DNA of 64,000 bases from Flavobacterium sp. MFBS3-15 (GCF_026107645.2 NZ_JAPCHV010000007.1:62001-126000); one strand, 5' to 3'; positions 44,452-52,678 are shown, counted from the stretch's first letter. Notes: generated by a model from the letters alone, not told the origin. Translations and numbers: made by a program.

Positions 44452-45810
44452 TTAGTTTTGATTTGATTGAAGATTGAACGATCCGGTGAGTTTGCCTGTA
44501 GCGTTAAGCAGTTCGTAGTAACGCTGTGTTATGTCGGCTTTGGAAAATGTTTGGTTAAGCTGTGCCTGAAGCTGCTCTACATCGGCCTCCAGCAGGTCAT
44601 TGGTGTCTACAAGGCCGTTGTCATACTTGTCTTTCACGATCCTGTAGTTCTCTGCCGCCTGTACCAGCGCTTCGTCATACACCCTGCTCTGCTTTAGCGA
44701 AAGGTTGTAGTTTTCCTGCGCTTCCTGCACCTGCACCTTTACGCGGTCGGTAAGCAGGTCCACTTGGTACTGCGTTTCCTTTGCACGGCTTTGGGCCGCC
44801 TTCACTTTTTTATTGTTTTTAAAGATGTTGGATATGTCATAAGACACGCCTACTCCAAAATTCACGGCGTTGTACACCTGTACCACATTTTGGATGTCAA
44901 GCGCTACATACCCTGCCGATAGCGCTATAGAAGGGTAGTAATCGCTTCTTGCAACCTTTATTTCCGACTCGGCAGCCTTTTGCTGCCATCTTGCCGCTTC
45001 GAGGTCGCTGCGCTGTGTCATCGCTTCGTTTGCAGACGATGGGGGCGTAATACTGCCTGAATTCTTGAAATAAGCGCCGTCTGGCTGTATTTCGGTATTC
45101 TCAGGTAGTCTGAGCAGGGTAGTAAGCTGATAATTGATTACAGCGGCTTTTTTGCGGGCATCGTCCAAGGTCAGCTGGATATTGCTCACCTGTAGTTGTG
45201 CTTTCAACAGGTCGTTGCGGGCAAGTAAACCATTCTGTTCCATAGCGGAGAAGTCGGTAACCCGCTGGTTGGCGCTTTTCAGGTTCTCCTGTATCAGGGC
45301 GATGGACTGCTGTACCTTGTACAGGTTCACATACAGCACGATCGCCTGCATAGCAAGCTGCTCTTTGGTACTGGCCGCATTGAAGGTTTGCGCCTTGTAG
45401 ATGTTTTCAGAGGCATCGATGCTGTTCCTCAGCTTAAAGCCCGAGAAAAGCGGCATGCTAAGGCTGGCCTGCCCAAACATAATGCGGTTTACATCAGGCG
45501 ATGCCGATGAGCCACTTGTTTCGCCGGGTTCAGCGGGTTCGCTGTCGCCTAAAGGGAGCCTGAACTTCACTGTAGGGTCGGTTATCCTCATGTACTGAGC
45601 GGATACCTTAAAGTCGGGGTAAATGTTGTTCTTCACGTTGTCCACTTCCAATTTGGAAGTAGCTACACGTGTGTTGGCAAGGCCTGCTTCAGTACTGTTA
45701 TTCACAGCGAGCGATATTGCCTCCTCCAGGGAGAGCGGTTTCTTTTGCTGGGCATGCATTGCAATACCAAGCAAGAGAAGGCTTCCCAGTGCTAAATTTC
45801 TAATTTTCAT
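44452..45810 (-). CDS. TolC-family outer-membrane efflux protein
   Basis: 452 residues with a signal peptide (MKIRNLALGSLLLLGIAMHA) and two repeats of the TolC type: LSLEEAISLAVNNSTEAGLA and the second-half GVSYDISNIF, plus coiled-coil helices. Its first 11 bp overlap the tetR end. HlyD follows 5 bp later. Confidence 0.93.
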   Translation of the reverse strand: MKIRNLALGSLLLLGIAMHAQQKKPLSLEEAISLAVNNSTEAGLANTRVATSKLEVDNVKNNIYPDFKVSAQYMRITDPTVKFRLPLGDSEPAEPGETSGSSASPDVNRIMFGQASLSMPLFSGFKLRNSIDASENIYKAQTFNAASTKEQLAMQAIVLYVNLYKVQQSIALIQENLKSANQRVTDFSAMEQNGLLARNDLLKAQLQVSNIQLTLDDARKKAAVINYQLTTLLRLPENTEIQPDGAYFKNSGSITPPSSANEAMTQRSDLEAARWQQKAAESEIKVARSDYYPSIALSAGYVALDIQNVVQVYNAVNFGVGVSYDISNIFKNNKKVKAAQSRAKETQYQVDLLTDRVKVQVQEAQENYNLSLKQSRVYDEALVQAAENYRIVKDKYDNGLVDTNDLLEADVEQLQAQLNQTFSKADITQRYYELLNATGKLTGSFNLQSNQN

Positions 45811-46423
45811 GTAATAAGAGCGCTTTAATGGTTCGTTTTATGTGGGCTGTAAGCTCATTTTCAATATAGGCTTCAAAGGCTTCGTCTGTATCCAGCCCAA
45901 GTACCGGGGCCATGAACGACCTGTTCATGCGGAAGTGTACGAGTGTACCAAGTATGGTAGGAGGGATGAGCGTGATATTTACGTCCTTGGCAAATATCCC
46001 TGAATCCTGTCCCTCGCGTATGATATTCTTAAACGCTTCAAGATTTCGTTTTTTAATATCTACGAATGCCTGCATATCCATAACACGCTTCCTGGTTGAA
46101 AGTTCAAAATGCATGATTTGGTACATGCATTTGTTCTTATTGATACGCGTAATGTACAGGTCGATGAGGCGGTCTACTTTTTCGAGAGGGGAGAGGTCTT
46201 CGTGGGAGATATTTTCCAGTTGCATCCTCATGCCTGAGGCACGATAAACAATAAGGGCTTCCAGCAGTTTTTCCTTCGAACCGAAATAGTACGATATCAT
46301 CGCTATATTTACATTGGCTTCTTTGGCTATGTTGCGGATGGAAGCGCCATCGAAACCTTCTTCAGCAAACAGCTTTTCGGCTGCCTGCAAAATGTCGAGT
46401 TGCTTGTCGTTAAAATCTGTCAT
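45800..46423 (-). CDS. TetR/AcrR-family repressor of the efflux operon
   Basis: 207 residues. N-terminal helix-turn-helix: ASIRNIAKEANVNIAMISYY followed by FGSKEKLLEALIVY. The C-terminal domain is a typical ligand-binding helix bundle. The start at 46423 (MTDFNDKQL) begins the domain. It is the first gene of the operon and probably represses it: two palindromes stand on its promoter. Confidence 0.92.
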   Translation of the reverse strand: MTDFNDKQLDILQAAEKLFAEEGFDGASIRNIAKEANVNIAMISYYFGSKEKLLEALIVYRASGMRMQLENISHEDLSPLEKVDRLIDLYITRINKNKCMYQIMHFELSTRKRVMDMQAFVDIKKRNLEAFKNIIREGQDSGIFAKDVNITLIPPTILGTLVHFRMNRSFMAPVLGLDTDEAFEAYIENELTAHIKRTIKALLLHEN

Positions 46424-46447
46424 GGCCTGTGTGTTAAAATAACATCG

Positions 46448-46485
46448 CAAAGTTAAACACTTGTTTAAATTAAACGTTTGTTTAA
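46448..46485 (-). promoter_or_regulatory. TetR operator pair on the efflux promoter
   Basis: Two copies of TTAAAC-N4-GTTTAA, at 46453-46468 and 46470-46485, spaced 17 bp start to start, i.e. almost abutting. The minus-strand -7 box TAACTTTG (46448-46455) overlaps the first. This fits autorepression by the TetR product. A third copy of the same pattern lies at 62992-63007. Confidence 0.72.
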
Positions 46486-46618
46486 AATGATTGTTAACAG
46501 TTTATTAACAGAAAACGGTTTCGAAAATCGCTATAGATAATTTCTATTTTACTTATTAAATATTTTGTATATCAAAATATTGTATATAATTATATGAAGT
46601 AATTATTTACTATAAATT

Positions 46619-47185
46619 TTAACGAAGCCAGTTTGCCAGCATCGCTTTTCCATTGGGTGTAAGAATGGATTCCGGGTGAAATTGAACCCCTTTAACGTCG
46701 AAAAATTTATGCCGTAATGACATTACCTGTCCTCTCCCATCGACAGAAGTTATCTCTAAAACATCTGGTAAATTGTACGGATCAACGCTCCAGGAATGGT
46801 AGCGCCCTACTTCAATTTCAGGTGGCATTCCCATAAAAAGATCCTCATCTTCTACTGTAATTTTTATCGTTGCAGCTACTCCGTGATACACTTCTTGGAG
46901 GTTGATTAGGTTGCCGCCAAAGACTTCGCCAATCGCCTGCTGCCCAAGGCAGATACCCAATATGCTTTTGGTGGGGGCATACCTTTTAATGATATCTTTC
47001 AGTAATCCTGCTTCGTCGGGAATCCCGGGTCCGGGGGAGAGCAATATCTTGTCGTAGCTGGCAGGCTCATCTATCAAAACCTCGTCATTGCGCAGTACTG
47101 TTACATGGGCATTAAGTGCTTCAAGATAATGTACAAGGTTATAAGTGAAACTATCGTAATTATCAATAACAAGGATTTTTTTCAT
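46619..47185 (-). CDS. pabA: Glutamine amidotransferase of aminodeoxychorismate/anthranilate synthase
   Basis: 188 residues. Class I amidotransferase with GICLGQQAIGEVFGG, holding the nucleophilic cysteine, and VQFHPESI with the catalytic histidine. It supplies ammonia for p-aminobenzoate or anthranilate; the two functions cannot be separated by sequence alone. The synthase subunit (pabB or trpE) is not in this window. The start at 47185 (MKKILVIDNYD) begins the conserved domain. Confidence 0.9.
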   Translation of the reverse strand: MKKILVIDNYDSFTYNLVHYLEALNAHVTVLRNDEVLIDEPASYDKILLSPGPGIPDEAGLLKDIIKRYAPTKSILGICLGQQAIGEVFGGNLINLQEVYHGVAATIKITVEDEDLFMGMPPEIEVGRYHSWSVDPYNLPDVLEITSVDGRGQVMSLRHKFFDVKGVQFHPESILTPNGKAMLANWLR

Positions 47186-47257
47186 AAAAAAGTGCCGTAA
47201 TTTTGGCAAATGTAGTGATTTTAAGACGTATTTTGATAAATCTATAAATCTACTAAT

Positions 47258-47292
47258 TTGGTAGACTAATATCGATTTTTTGCCTAATTTTG
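47258..47292 (+). promoter_or_regulatory. Promoter of the cysteine leader and cysE-cysK
   Basis: TAATTTTG (47285-47292) matches TAnnTTTG. A TTG at 47258-47260 is 24 bp upstream, slightly longer than usual. Transcription should begin near 47299, giving a short leader of about 18 nt before the leader-peptide ATG. Confidence 0.5.
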
Positions 47293-47316
47293 ATAGAGAT
47301 TAAAACTATTATTATA

Positions 47317-47385
47317 ATGAATACAGTGAAATCATTCAATGCCTGTTGTTGCTTTTCCATACCTGATGAGCTTGCCCTGGCATGA
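47317..47385 (+). CDS. Cysteine-rich leader peptide of the cysE-cysK attenuator
   Basis: 22-codon ORF, start ATG at 47317, stop TGA at 47383-47385. Its codons 10-12 are TGT TGT TGC, three cysteines in a row (peptide segment [10 protein letters not shown]). No conserved domain; its role would be to let a ribosome stall when cysteinyl-tRNA is scarce. It is just downstream of the promoter and ends 20 nt before the antiterminator/terminator region. It is too short for ordinary gene finders, and an overlapping long frame from 47339 is not the real cysE start. Confidence 0.7.
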   Translation: MNTVKSFNACCCFSIPDELALA

Positions 47386-47407
47386 TTTGACTGAAAATTA
47401 TACAGCG

Positions 47408-47436
47408 AGCTCTCCGGAATGGAGAGCTTTTATTTT
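47408..47436 (+). terminator. Attenuator terminator before cysE
   Basis: Eight-pair stem with the loop GGAAT and a T-rich tail, ending 4 nt before the cysE ATG at 47441. A terminator this close to a start codon makes sense only as a conditional one. Confidence 0.75.
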
Positions 47437-47440
47437 AATT

Positions 47441-48256
47441 ATGAAACATCCAATTTACACCGCAAATTACCTCCGGTCAGGCATACTTCCCGATAAGGAT
47501 AAGGCTGTCTACTGGGTCGAGGAATTCTTCCAATGGCTCTTTTGCATTGGTTCCAAATATGCCGACTATGATTATTTCCTGGTTAAGGAAAAAGAGTTGG
47601 AGGAGTTGCTTTCCGGATTGCTCGAAACTTCGGGAATGGATAATATTAAAACTGACTCATTAATCTTGTATTTAAAGGATAAGGTTGTTCTGCTTCATCA
47701 AAAACTCGAAGATGACCTGAAGACGATTTTTGAGTTTGACCCTGCCGCAAAATCACGTAGCGAGGTGTTGGTTTCCTATCCGGGTTTCTTTGCTGTAGCC
47801 GTCTACCGGATCGCCCATGAACTATGGATTAATGAAGTGCCTGTACTGCCCCGCATGCTGAGTGAATACGTTCATGGAAAAACGGGCATCGATATCCATC
47901 CCGGCGCTCAGATAGGTGAGCGCTTCTTCATCGACCATGGCACCGGTATTGTCATCGGTGAGACGGCTGTCATTGGCAACGATGTAAAAATATACCAGGG
48001 GGTGACCCTCGGTGCCCTCAGCGTAAGCAAAGCCGAAGCTTCCATACAGCGCCACCCGACCATTGGCGACGGCGTAACCATTTATGCCAATGCTACCATC
48101 CTTGGCGGAAGCACGGTAATAGGCAAGGGGTCGGTTATAGGCGGGAACGTGTGGATAACGCATTCCATACCCCCTAATTCAATGGTCTACCACAAGAGCG
48201 AGGCCACCGTAAAAACAAGGGAGGTATTCCCCGAACCGCTAAATTTTGTAATATAA
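47441..48256 (+). CDS. cysE: Serine O-acetyltransferase
   Basis: 271 residues of the EpsC/CysE type; acetylates serine with acetyl-CoA, the first step of cysteine synthesis. After an all-helical N-terminal half, the left-handed hexapeptide repeats begin at [20 protein letters not shown] (the histidine of DHGTG is catalytic) and continue through [10 protein letters not shown] and [17 protein letters not shown]. The start at 47441 ([14 protein letters not shown]) is used: an earlier in-frame ATG at 47339 overlaps the leader ORF and the terminator hairpin. cysK follows 12 bp later. Confidence 0.9.
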   Translation: MKHPIYTANYLRSGILPDKDKAVYWVEEFFQWLFCIGSKYADYDYFLVKEKELEELLSGLLETSGMDNIKTDSLILYLKDKVVLLHQKLEDDLKTIFEFDPAAKSRSEVLVSYPGFFAVAVYRIAHELWINEVPVLPRMLSEYVHGKTGIDIHPGAQIGERFFIDHGTGIVIGETAVIGNDVKIYQGVTLGALSVSKAEASIQRHPTIGDGVTIYANATILGGSTVIGKGSVIGGNVWITHSIPPNSMVYHKSEATVKTREVFPEPLNFVI

Positions 48257-48268
48257 AATTTCCAATAT

Positions 48269-49177
48269 ATGAAAGCAGATTCGATACTAAAGACGATAGG
48301 AGACACGCCACATGTGCAGTTAAGCAGGCTTTACAATGGCCGCAATGTGTGGATAAAGCTGGAGCGCAACAATCCGGGCAACAGCATAAAGGACAGGATT
48401 GCACTGGCTATGATAGAGGATGCCGAAGCGAAGGGACTGCTCAATAAGGATAGCATCATCATTGAGCCAACTTCGGGAAATACGGGTATTGGGCTGGCCC
48501 TTGTCGCGGCAGTCAAAGGCTACAAGCTCATTTTGGTCATGCCTGAGTCGATGAGTGTGGAACGCCGCAAGCTCATGTCGATATACGGGGCGGAATTTGA
48601 GCTTACCCCGCGTGAAAAGGGTATGAAAGGCGCTATTGAAAAAGCGGCGGAGCTGACGGCTTCAACCCCGAACGCATGGTCACCACGCCAGTTTGACAAC
48701 CCAGCCAACGTAGCCATACACGAGCGCACCACGGCACAGGAAATACTTGCCGATTTCCCTGATGGAGTAGATTATATTATCACCGGTGTGGGTACAGGAG
48801 GCCATATAACAGGCGTGGCATCCGTTTTAAAGAAAGAATGGCCCGACCTGAAGGTGTTTGCTGTCGAACCCGAATTATCCCCTGTGCTGAGCGGAGGAAG
48901 TCCGGGACTGCACCCGATACAGGGTATAGGGGCGGGGTTTGTGCCTTCCATTTACCAAAGCGAACTTATTGATGGCGTGATTCAGGTAGGTAAGGACGAG
49001 GCATTCGATTTTGCCCGCCGTGCGGCAAAGGAGGAAGGATTGCTGGCCGGAATATCGACGGGTGCGTCATTGGCGGCGGTAAGCAAAAAGCTGGCGGAAC
49101 TACCTGAAGATGCCGTGGTACTGACATTCAATTACGATACAGGGGAAAGGTATTTGTCGATTGAGGGGTTGTTTTGA
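48269..49177 (+). CDS. cysK: Cysteine synthase (O-acetylserine sulfhydrylase)
   Basis: 302 residues, PLP-dependent. The PLP lysine is K41 in NPGNSIKDR; the substrate loop is [10 protein letters not shown] and the phosphate loop [18 protein letters not shown] is also conserved. It turns O-acetylserine and sulfide into cysteine, using the product of cysE just upstream. Could also be called cysM, as the two are not separable here. Both genes are read from the attenuated message. Confidence 0.94.
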   Translation: MKADSILKTIGDTPHVQLSRLYNGRNVWIKLERNNPGNSIKDRIALAMIEDAEAKGLLNKDSIIIEPTSGNTGIGLALVAAVKGYKLILVMPESMSVERRKLMSIYGAEFELTPREKGMKGAIEKAAELTASTPNAWSPRQFDNPANVAIHERTTAQEILADFPDGVDYIITGVGTGGHITGVASVLKKEWPDLKVFAVEPELSPVLSGGSPGLHPIQGIGAGFVPSIYQSELIDGVIQVGKDEAFDFARRAAKEEGLLAGISTGASLAAVSKKLAELPEDAVVLTFNYDTGERYLSIEGLF

Positions 49178-49263
49178 GGTGCTGAGATTCTTAGGGACTT
49201 ATGCTTTGGTTTATATTCTCATCCTCTGTAGCTGATAGGCAATACGTGAAGATTTTACTATAA

Positions 49264-49365
49264 ATATTCCGTTTCTCCGGAACTCATCAGTGGCAGCCCC
49301 GGCAGGGCAATATATTTATAGAAATAAGGTAATGAGTGGCTTAGAGCTCCGGAGAATCGGAATAT
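49264..49365. repeat. Long inverted repeat in the 301-bp gap between cysK and yceI
   Basis: 18-bp arms, 49264-49281 (ATATTCCGTTTCTCCGGA) and 49348-49365, pair with one mismatch, and the stem is extended by ACTCAT (49282-49287) with ATGAGT (49332-49337). The loop contains CAGCCCCGGCAGGG. It looks like a dispersed palindromic element; otherwise I see no gene in 49178-49478 apart from the yceI terminator. Confidence 0.6.
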
Positions 49366-49420
49366 AAATTGTTTAGAACTCTTTAAAGTACTAATATTAA
49401 AAAATCTTGCATCTTAAAAC

Positions 49421-49455
49421 AAAAAGCCCCTCTCATTACTGAAAGGGGACTTTTT
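49421..49455 (-). terminator. Terminator of the marR-yceI operon
   Basis: AAAAAG-CCCC (49421-49430) pairs with GGGG-A-CTTTTT (49445-49455) with small bulges; 23 bp past the yceI stop on the minus strand, with a run of T on that strand. Confidence 0.75.
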
Positions 49456-49478
49456 CGCATTTTCAATTTAAATACTAA

Positions 49479-50048
49479 TTACCACTTGAGGTTTACGGTA
49501 AGCTCGAATTCGTCATATATGGCTTTATCACCAATTCCTTCAACGAAGCTCTTAGAGCCGTATTTGATGTCGTATTGGGTCCTGTCTACTTTGAAAGTAG
49601 TTGTAGCAGTGTTTTCGCCTACTGTAAGGTCGAATGTTACCGGCTTGGTGATGTTTTTGATGGTTAGGTCGGCAGTAACAGTATAAACACCGGCGCTTTT
49701 TGCCTTGATTGTTTTAAAAAGTATCTTGGCAGTTGGGTGTGTTGCCGTGCCAAAGAAATCGTCAGCTTTTAGGTGGCCTTCCAGTTTCTCTTTGCCTTCG
49801 CCTGCTTTAAGGTCTGTTACGGTGATTGAGTTCATGTCGGCAGTGAATGAACCTCCTGTAAGTTTTCCGTTGCGGATGATGATAACACCTTCTTTAAAGT
49901 CGATCGTACCTGTGTGTGTACCTGTAAGTTTTTCTCCTACCCACTGGATTTTACTTGTTTTAGTATCAATTTTTTTCTCTTGTGCCGTAGCTGCAAAAGT
50001 TGAAAGGGCTGCTATGAAAGCGATTGCAATTGTTTTTAGGTTTTTCAT
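49479..50048 (-). CDS. YceI-family protein, exported form
   Basis: 189 residues with a signal peptide (MKNLKTIAIAFIAALSTFAA) and the YceI lipocalin-like fold (KIQWVGEKLTGTHTGTIDF, VDRTQYDIKYGS). Exported to the periplasm, unlike the 33.8-kb paralogue. It is 43 bp after the marR gene and shares its promoter. Confidence 0.92.
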   Translation of the reverse strand: MKNLKTIAIAFIAALSTFAATAQEKKIDTKTSKIQWVGEKLTGTHTGTIDFKEGVIIIRNGKLTGGSFTADMNSITVTDLKAGEGKEKLEGHLKADDFFGTATHPTAKILFKTIKAKSAGVYTVTADLTIKNITKPVTFDLTVGENTATTTFKVDRTQYDIKYGSKSFVEGIGDKAIYDEFELTVNLKW

Positions 50049-50091
50049 GTTTCAAAAATTATTTATTTAGTTTAAAAGATTAAAGGTTTCA

Positions 50092-50550
50092 TTATTGTTC
50101 TCCGCGGTATTTTTCCAGCAGGAGGTTAAAAGTTTGAAGTTCATCTTCAGTCAGGTTGTTAGCATAAGCCTGCTCATGGTTATCTACTTCAGGGTCAAGT
50201 TGTGCCAGCACTTTAATTCCCTTTTCTGTAATGGTGATGTCCATTTTGCGGCGATTTTCAGGACACACTTCGCGGGTAACAAGCCCTTTCAGCAGGAGCT
50301 TGTCGACCAGGCGGGTCGTATTGCTGGTCTTTGAGATCATACGCTCCTGGATAAGGCCCATATTTGCAGGCTTGCCTTTTTGGCCCCTTAGTATCCTTAG
50401 CACGTTGAACTGTTCTGTGGAAAGATCATGGGGCTTTAGCACCTCATTAAAGGTCTCCGATAAAACATTCTGCGTATACATTATGTTAAGTATTGTCCTC
50501 TTGCTTGGAGACAATGCTGTTGTGGACTTTATGGCATCTTCTATCTTCAT
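50092..50550 (-). CDS. MarR-family transcriptional regulator
   Basis: 152 residues. Winged helix-turn-helix: FNVLRILRGQKGKPANMGL, QERMISKTSNTTRLVDKLL, and the wing REVCPENRRKMDITITEKG. The cysteine in the wing may sense oxidants. It is first in the operon with the exported YceI; palindromes on its promoter point to autorepression and to control of the second yceI at 34 kb. Confidence 0.92.
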   Translation of the reverse strand: MKIEDAIKSTTALSPSKRTILNIMYTQNVLSETFNEVLKPHDLSTEQFNVLRILRGQKGKPANMGLIQERMISKTSNTTRLVDKLLLKGLVTREVCPENRRKMDITITEKGIKVLAQLDPEVDNHEQAYANNLTEDELQTFNLLLEKYRGEQ

Positions 50551-50565
50551 AGTTACAACTACAAA

Positions 50566-50611
50566 ATTTGTATATACAAATGTATTAAAGTTTTTAATTG
50601 TATATACAATT
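50566..50611 (-). promoter_or_regulatory. marR promoter with two operators
   Basis: Palindromes ATTTGTATATACAAAT (50566-50581) and AATTGTATATACAATT (50596-50611), centres 30 bp apart. On the minus strand a TTG in the second is followed, 21 bp later, by TACATTTG (50578-50585) overlapping the first. The MarR protein would block both promoter elements at once. Confidence 0.72.
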
Positions 50612-50678
50612 GTTATGTTAAATTTTGTAAAAATAAATCATGAGGTTAATTTTTGCCTAATTTTAACTTCATTAAAAA

Positions 50679-51242
50679 ATGAGAATGGTACGATATTTAA
50701 AGAATACTGCGTGGATTTGGGCGCTTTCGGGGGTGCTGTTGTTTTCCTGCGGAAAGAAAGAAGAACAGGCTGAAGTCGCAGAAGCAGTTGCGCCAAAACC
50801 GCTTAAAGTGTACTCTGCTGATGGTGTTTCGGTCAATGCCTATGACTTTAATGGGCTTGAGCATTTCCTAAAAATGCAAAACGACACAACCTATGTGGTT
50901 AATTTTTGGGCTACGTGGTGCGTGCCATGTGTGGAAGAGCTGCCGTATTTTGAAAAGCTGAACGAAAAGTATAAGGGGGATAAAGTTAAAGTAATCCTGG
51001 TAAGTCTCGATATGTCAAAGCAGGTGGAGAGCAAGCTGCTGCCGTTCATAAAGGAGAGGCAACTTAAGAGCGAGGTGCTTTTCCTCCAGGATCCCGACCA
51101 GAACGCATGGTTGCCGAAAGTGGATTCTACCTGGAGCGGGGCCATCCCGGCAACAGTAATATATAATAAGGATAAACGCGGGTTTTTCGAAAGGTCATTT
51201 ACCTACGAAGAACTTGAAAAAGAAGTAAGCAATTTTAAATAA
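50679..51242 (+). CDS. TlpA-like thiol-disulfide lipoprotein
   Basis: 187 residues. Lipoprotein signal with lipobox LLFSC (C24), then a TlpA/ResA thioredoxin domain with VVNFWATWCVPCVEELPYF (CVPC) and GAIPATVIYNKDKRG (cis-proline). Located at the envelope, probably as a reductant. Divergent from marR. It is followed 9 bp later by the redoxin gene. Confidence 0.9.
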   Translation: MRMVRYLKNTAWIWALSGVLLFSCGKKEEQAEVAEAVAPKPLKVYSADGVSVNAYDFNGLEHFLKMQNDTTYVVNFWATWCVPCVEELPYFEKLNEKYKGDKVKVILVSLDMSKQVESKLLPFIKERQLKSEVLFLQDPDQNAWLPKVDSTWSGAIPATVIYNKDKRGFFERSFTYEELEKEVSNFK

Positions 51243-51251
51243 CAAACATAT

Positions 51252-51860
51252 ATGAAGACAATAAAGTTCGTAGGATTATTTTTGGCAGTGGGCATTATGG
51301 CTGCCTTTACAGTAAAACCCGCAGCAGGTTATAAGGTAGGTGACATTGCCACCGACTTCAGCCTGAAGAATGTGAACAACAAAATGGTTTCGCTCAAAGA
51401 CATGAAGGATGCCAAAGGCTATATAGTAGTTTTTACCTGCAACCACTGCCCTTATGCTGTGGCGTATGAAGACAGGGTTGTGGCGCTGGATGCCAAGTAC
51501 AAAAAGCTGGGCTACCCGGTAGTGGCCATTAACCCAAATAACCCGGAAAAGCAAAAAGATGATAGTTTTGCCAAAATGCAGGAAAGGGCGAAGGAAAAAA
51601 AATTTACATTCCCGTACCTGCTTGATGAAGGCCAAAAGATCTATCCGCAGTATGGTGCTACCAAAACCCCACATGTTTATGTACTTCAAAAAACGGCAAA
51701 AGGCAATGTGGTAAAATATATAGGCGCCATTGACGATAACTATGAGGATGCAAAAGCAGTAAAGACAAAATATGTAGAGAATGCTGTGGATGCACTGTTA
51801 AAGAATAAAGAAGTCCCGGTTAAAGAAACAAAAGCTATTGGCTGTTCGATAAAAGCATAA
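51252..51860 (+). CDS. Exported redoxin-family protein with CNHC motif
   Basis: 202 residues, signal peptide MKTIKFVGLFLAVGIMAAFT. AhpC/TSA-like fold starting at VGDIATDFSLKNVNNKMVSL, with the active-site segment VFTCNHCPYAVAYEDR, i.e. a CxxC with NH inside, and TPHVYVLQ (cis-proline). Same operon as the TlpA-like protein, 25 bp before a rhodanese gene. Confidence 0.88.
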   Translation: MKTIKFVGLFLAVGIMAAFTVKPAAGYKVGDIATDFSLKNVNNKMVSLKDMKDAKGYIVVFTCNHCPYAVAYEDRVVALDAKYKKLGYPVVAINPNNPEKQKDDSFAKMQERAKEKKFTFPYLLDEGQKIYPQYGATKTPHVYVLQKTAKGNVVKYIGAIDDNYEDAKAVKTKYVENAVDALLKNKEVPVKETKAIGCSIKA

Positions 51861-51885
51861 TACTTTTGCACAAAATTATAACCAA

Positions 51886-52203
51886 ATGAACATTTCACAA
51901 GACGAATGGTGGAGCAAGCTGCAGGAAGACGGTGATGCCGTTATCCTTGATGTGCGCACCGCCGACGAATGGGGCCGTGGCATAATTCCCGGTGCTATAA
52001 ACATTGATATTTATAAAGGGCAGGGTTTTATTTACAGCCTTGAGGAACTTGATAAATCGAAGAACTATTATGTGTATTGCGCGGCAGGAGCCAGGAGCGG
52101 CCAGGCCTGCAATATTATGGGCCAGCTTGGATTTGCCACAACTTACAACCTTATTGGCGGTATGAACAACTGGGATGGCCCGGTGGTTTTACCGGAAGAA
52201 TAG
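51886..52203 (+). CDS. Rhodanese-like protein, cytoplasmic
   Basis: 105 residues. Rhodanese fold: VILDVRTADEWGRGIIPGA and the active-site loop YCAAGARSGQAC with the catalytic cysteine. No signal peptide. Transfers sulfur to a thiol acceptor. Last gene before a strong terminator. Confidence 0.88.
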   Translation: MNISQDEWWSKLQEDGDAVILDVRTADEWGRGIIPGAINIDIYKGQGFIYSLEELDKSKNYYVYCAAGARSGQACNIMGQLGFATTYNLIGGMNNWDGPVVLPEE

Positions 52204-52220
52204 GAATTTATAAATAACAA

Positions 52221-52256
52221 AACAAAGGGCTGTCGTGAGACGGCCCTTATTGTTTT
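52221..52256. terminator. Terminator between rhodanese and receiver genes
   Basis: AAGGGCTGTC pairs with GACGGCCCTT (one G.U) over a GTGA loop, followed by ATTGTTTTTT. It overlaps the stop of the convergent receiver gene. Confidence 0.85.
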
Positions 52257-52678
52257 TTAGAAGAGAAGGAGTTGATGTTTACCTTCCAATAGTCTATGAG
52301 GTTTTTGATTTTCTCTTTGTACTTGTTGTAGTCATTGCCTTTGTGGATGTAGCCCTGTATCGAAAGCTTGTTGGCCTGCTTAAGGGATTGCTCGTCCTGC
52401 GCATTAGATATAAAGATATAAGGGATATGTTTGTCCATCAAAATCTCCTCGTTCAGGATTATGTTACGCAATTCAAATCCTCCCAGTTTCGGCATGTTGA
52501 TGTCGGATATGATGATGAAAGGTTCAATTTCAGGCCTGCGGATATAGTCGAGTGCCTCAGTACTGTCGGAGAAAAATACAATTTTATTTTTGTATCCCAG
52601 GTCGCGGAAAATCTCCCTCAAAATATCCCTGTCATCTTCATCATCTTCAATAACAAGTATATCCCTGTGCATTTTCAT
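52247..52678 (-). CDS. Single-domain response regulator (CheY-like)
   Basis: 143 residues, receiver only. Acidic pocket VIEDDEDDRD at the N-terminus, phosphoacceptor in IISDINMPKLGG, threonine-type site replaced by FISNA, and the lysine in GYIHKG. No output domain, so it must act by binding a partner protein. No cognate kinase gene lies directly next to it. Confidence 0.88.
   Translation of the reverse strand: MKMHRDILVIEDDEDDRDILREIFRDLGYKNKIVFFSDSTEALDYIRRPEIEPFIIISDINMPKLGGFELRNIILNEEILMDKHIPYIFISNAQDEQSLKQANKLSIQGYIHKGNDYNKYKEKIKNLIDYWKVNINSFSSKKQ

Larger units (their letters stand above)
47293..47440 (+). promoter_or_regulatory. Cysteine-responsive transcription attenuator of cysE-cysK
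   Basis: Two exclusive structures are visible. Terminator: AGCTCTCC (47408-47415) pairs with GGAGAGCT (47421-47428), loop GGAAT, then TTTATTTT. Antiterminator: GAGCTTGC (47368-47375) pairs with GCGAGCTC (47405-47412), eight pairs with one G.U, and uses up the terminator's left arm. A ribosome stalled on the Cys codons (47344-47352) leaves 47368-47375 free, so the antiterminator forms and cysE is transcribed. A ribosome reaching the stop at 47383 covers 47368-47375, so the terminator forms. Confidence 0.7.

Noticed and set aside
46562..46578. ATTTTGTATATCAAAAT as another MarR operator
   Set aside because: It resembles TTTGTATATACAAA but lacks one base in the centre, so the half-sites are shifted; it is between pabA and tetR without a fitting promoter.
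47339..47440. Longer cysE start at 47339 (34 extra codons)
   Set aside because: It would run through the Cys leader ORF and the terminator hairpin; the extra residues are unlike serine acetyltransferases, and 47441 gives a normal N-terminus.
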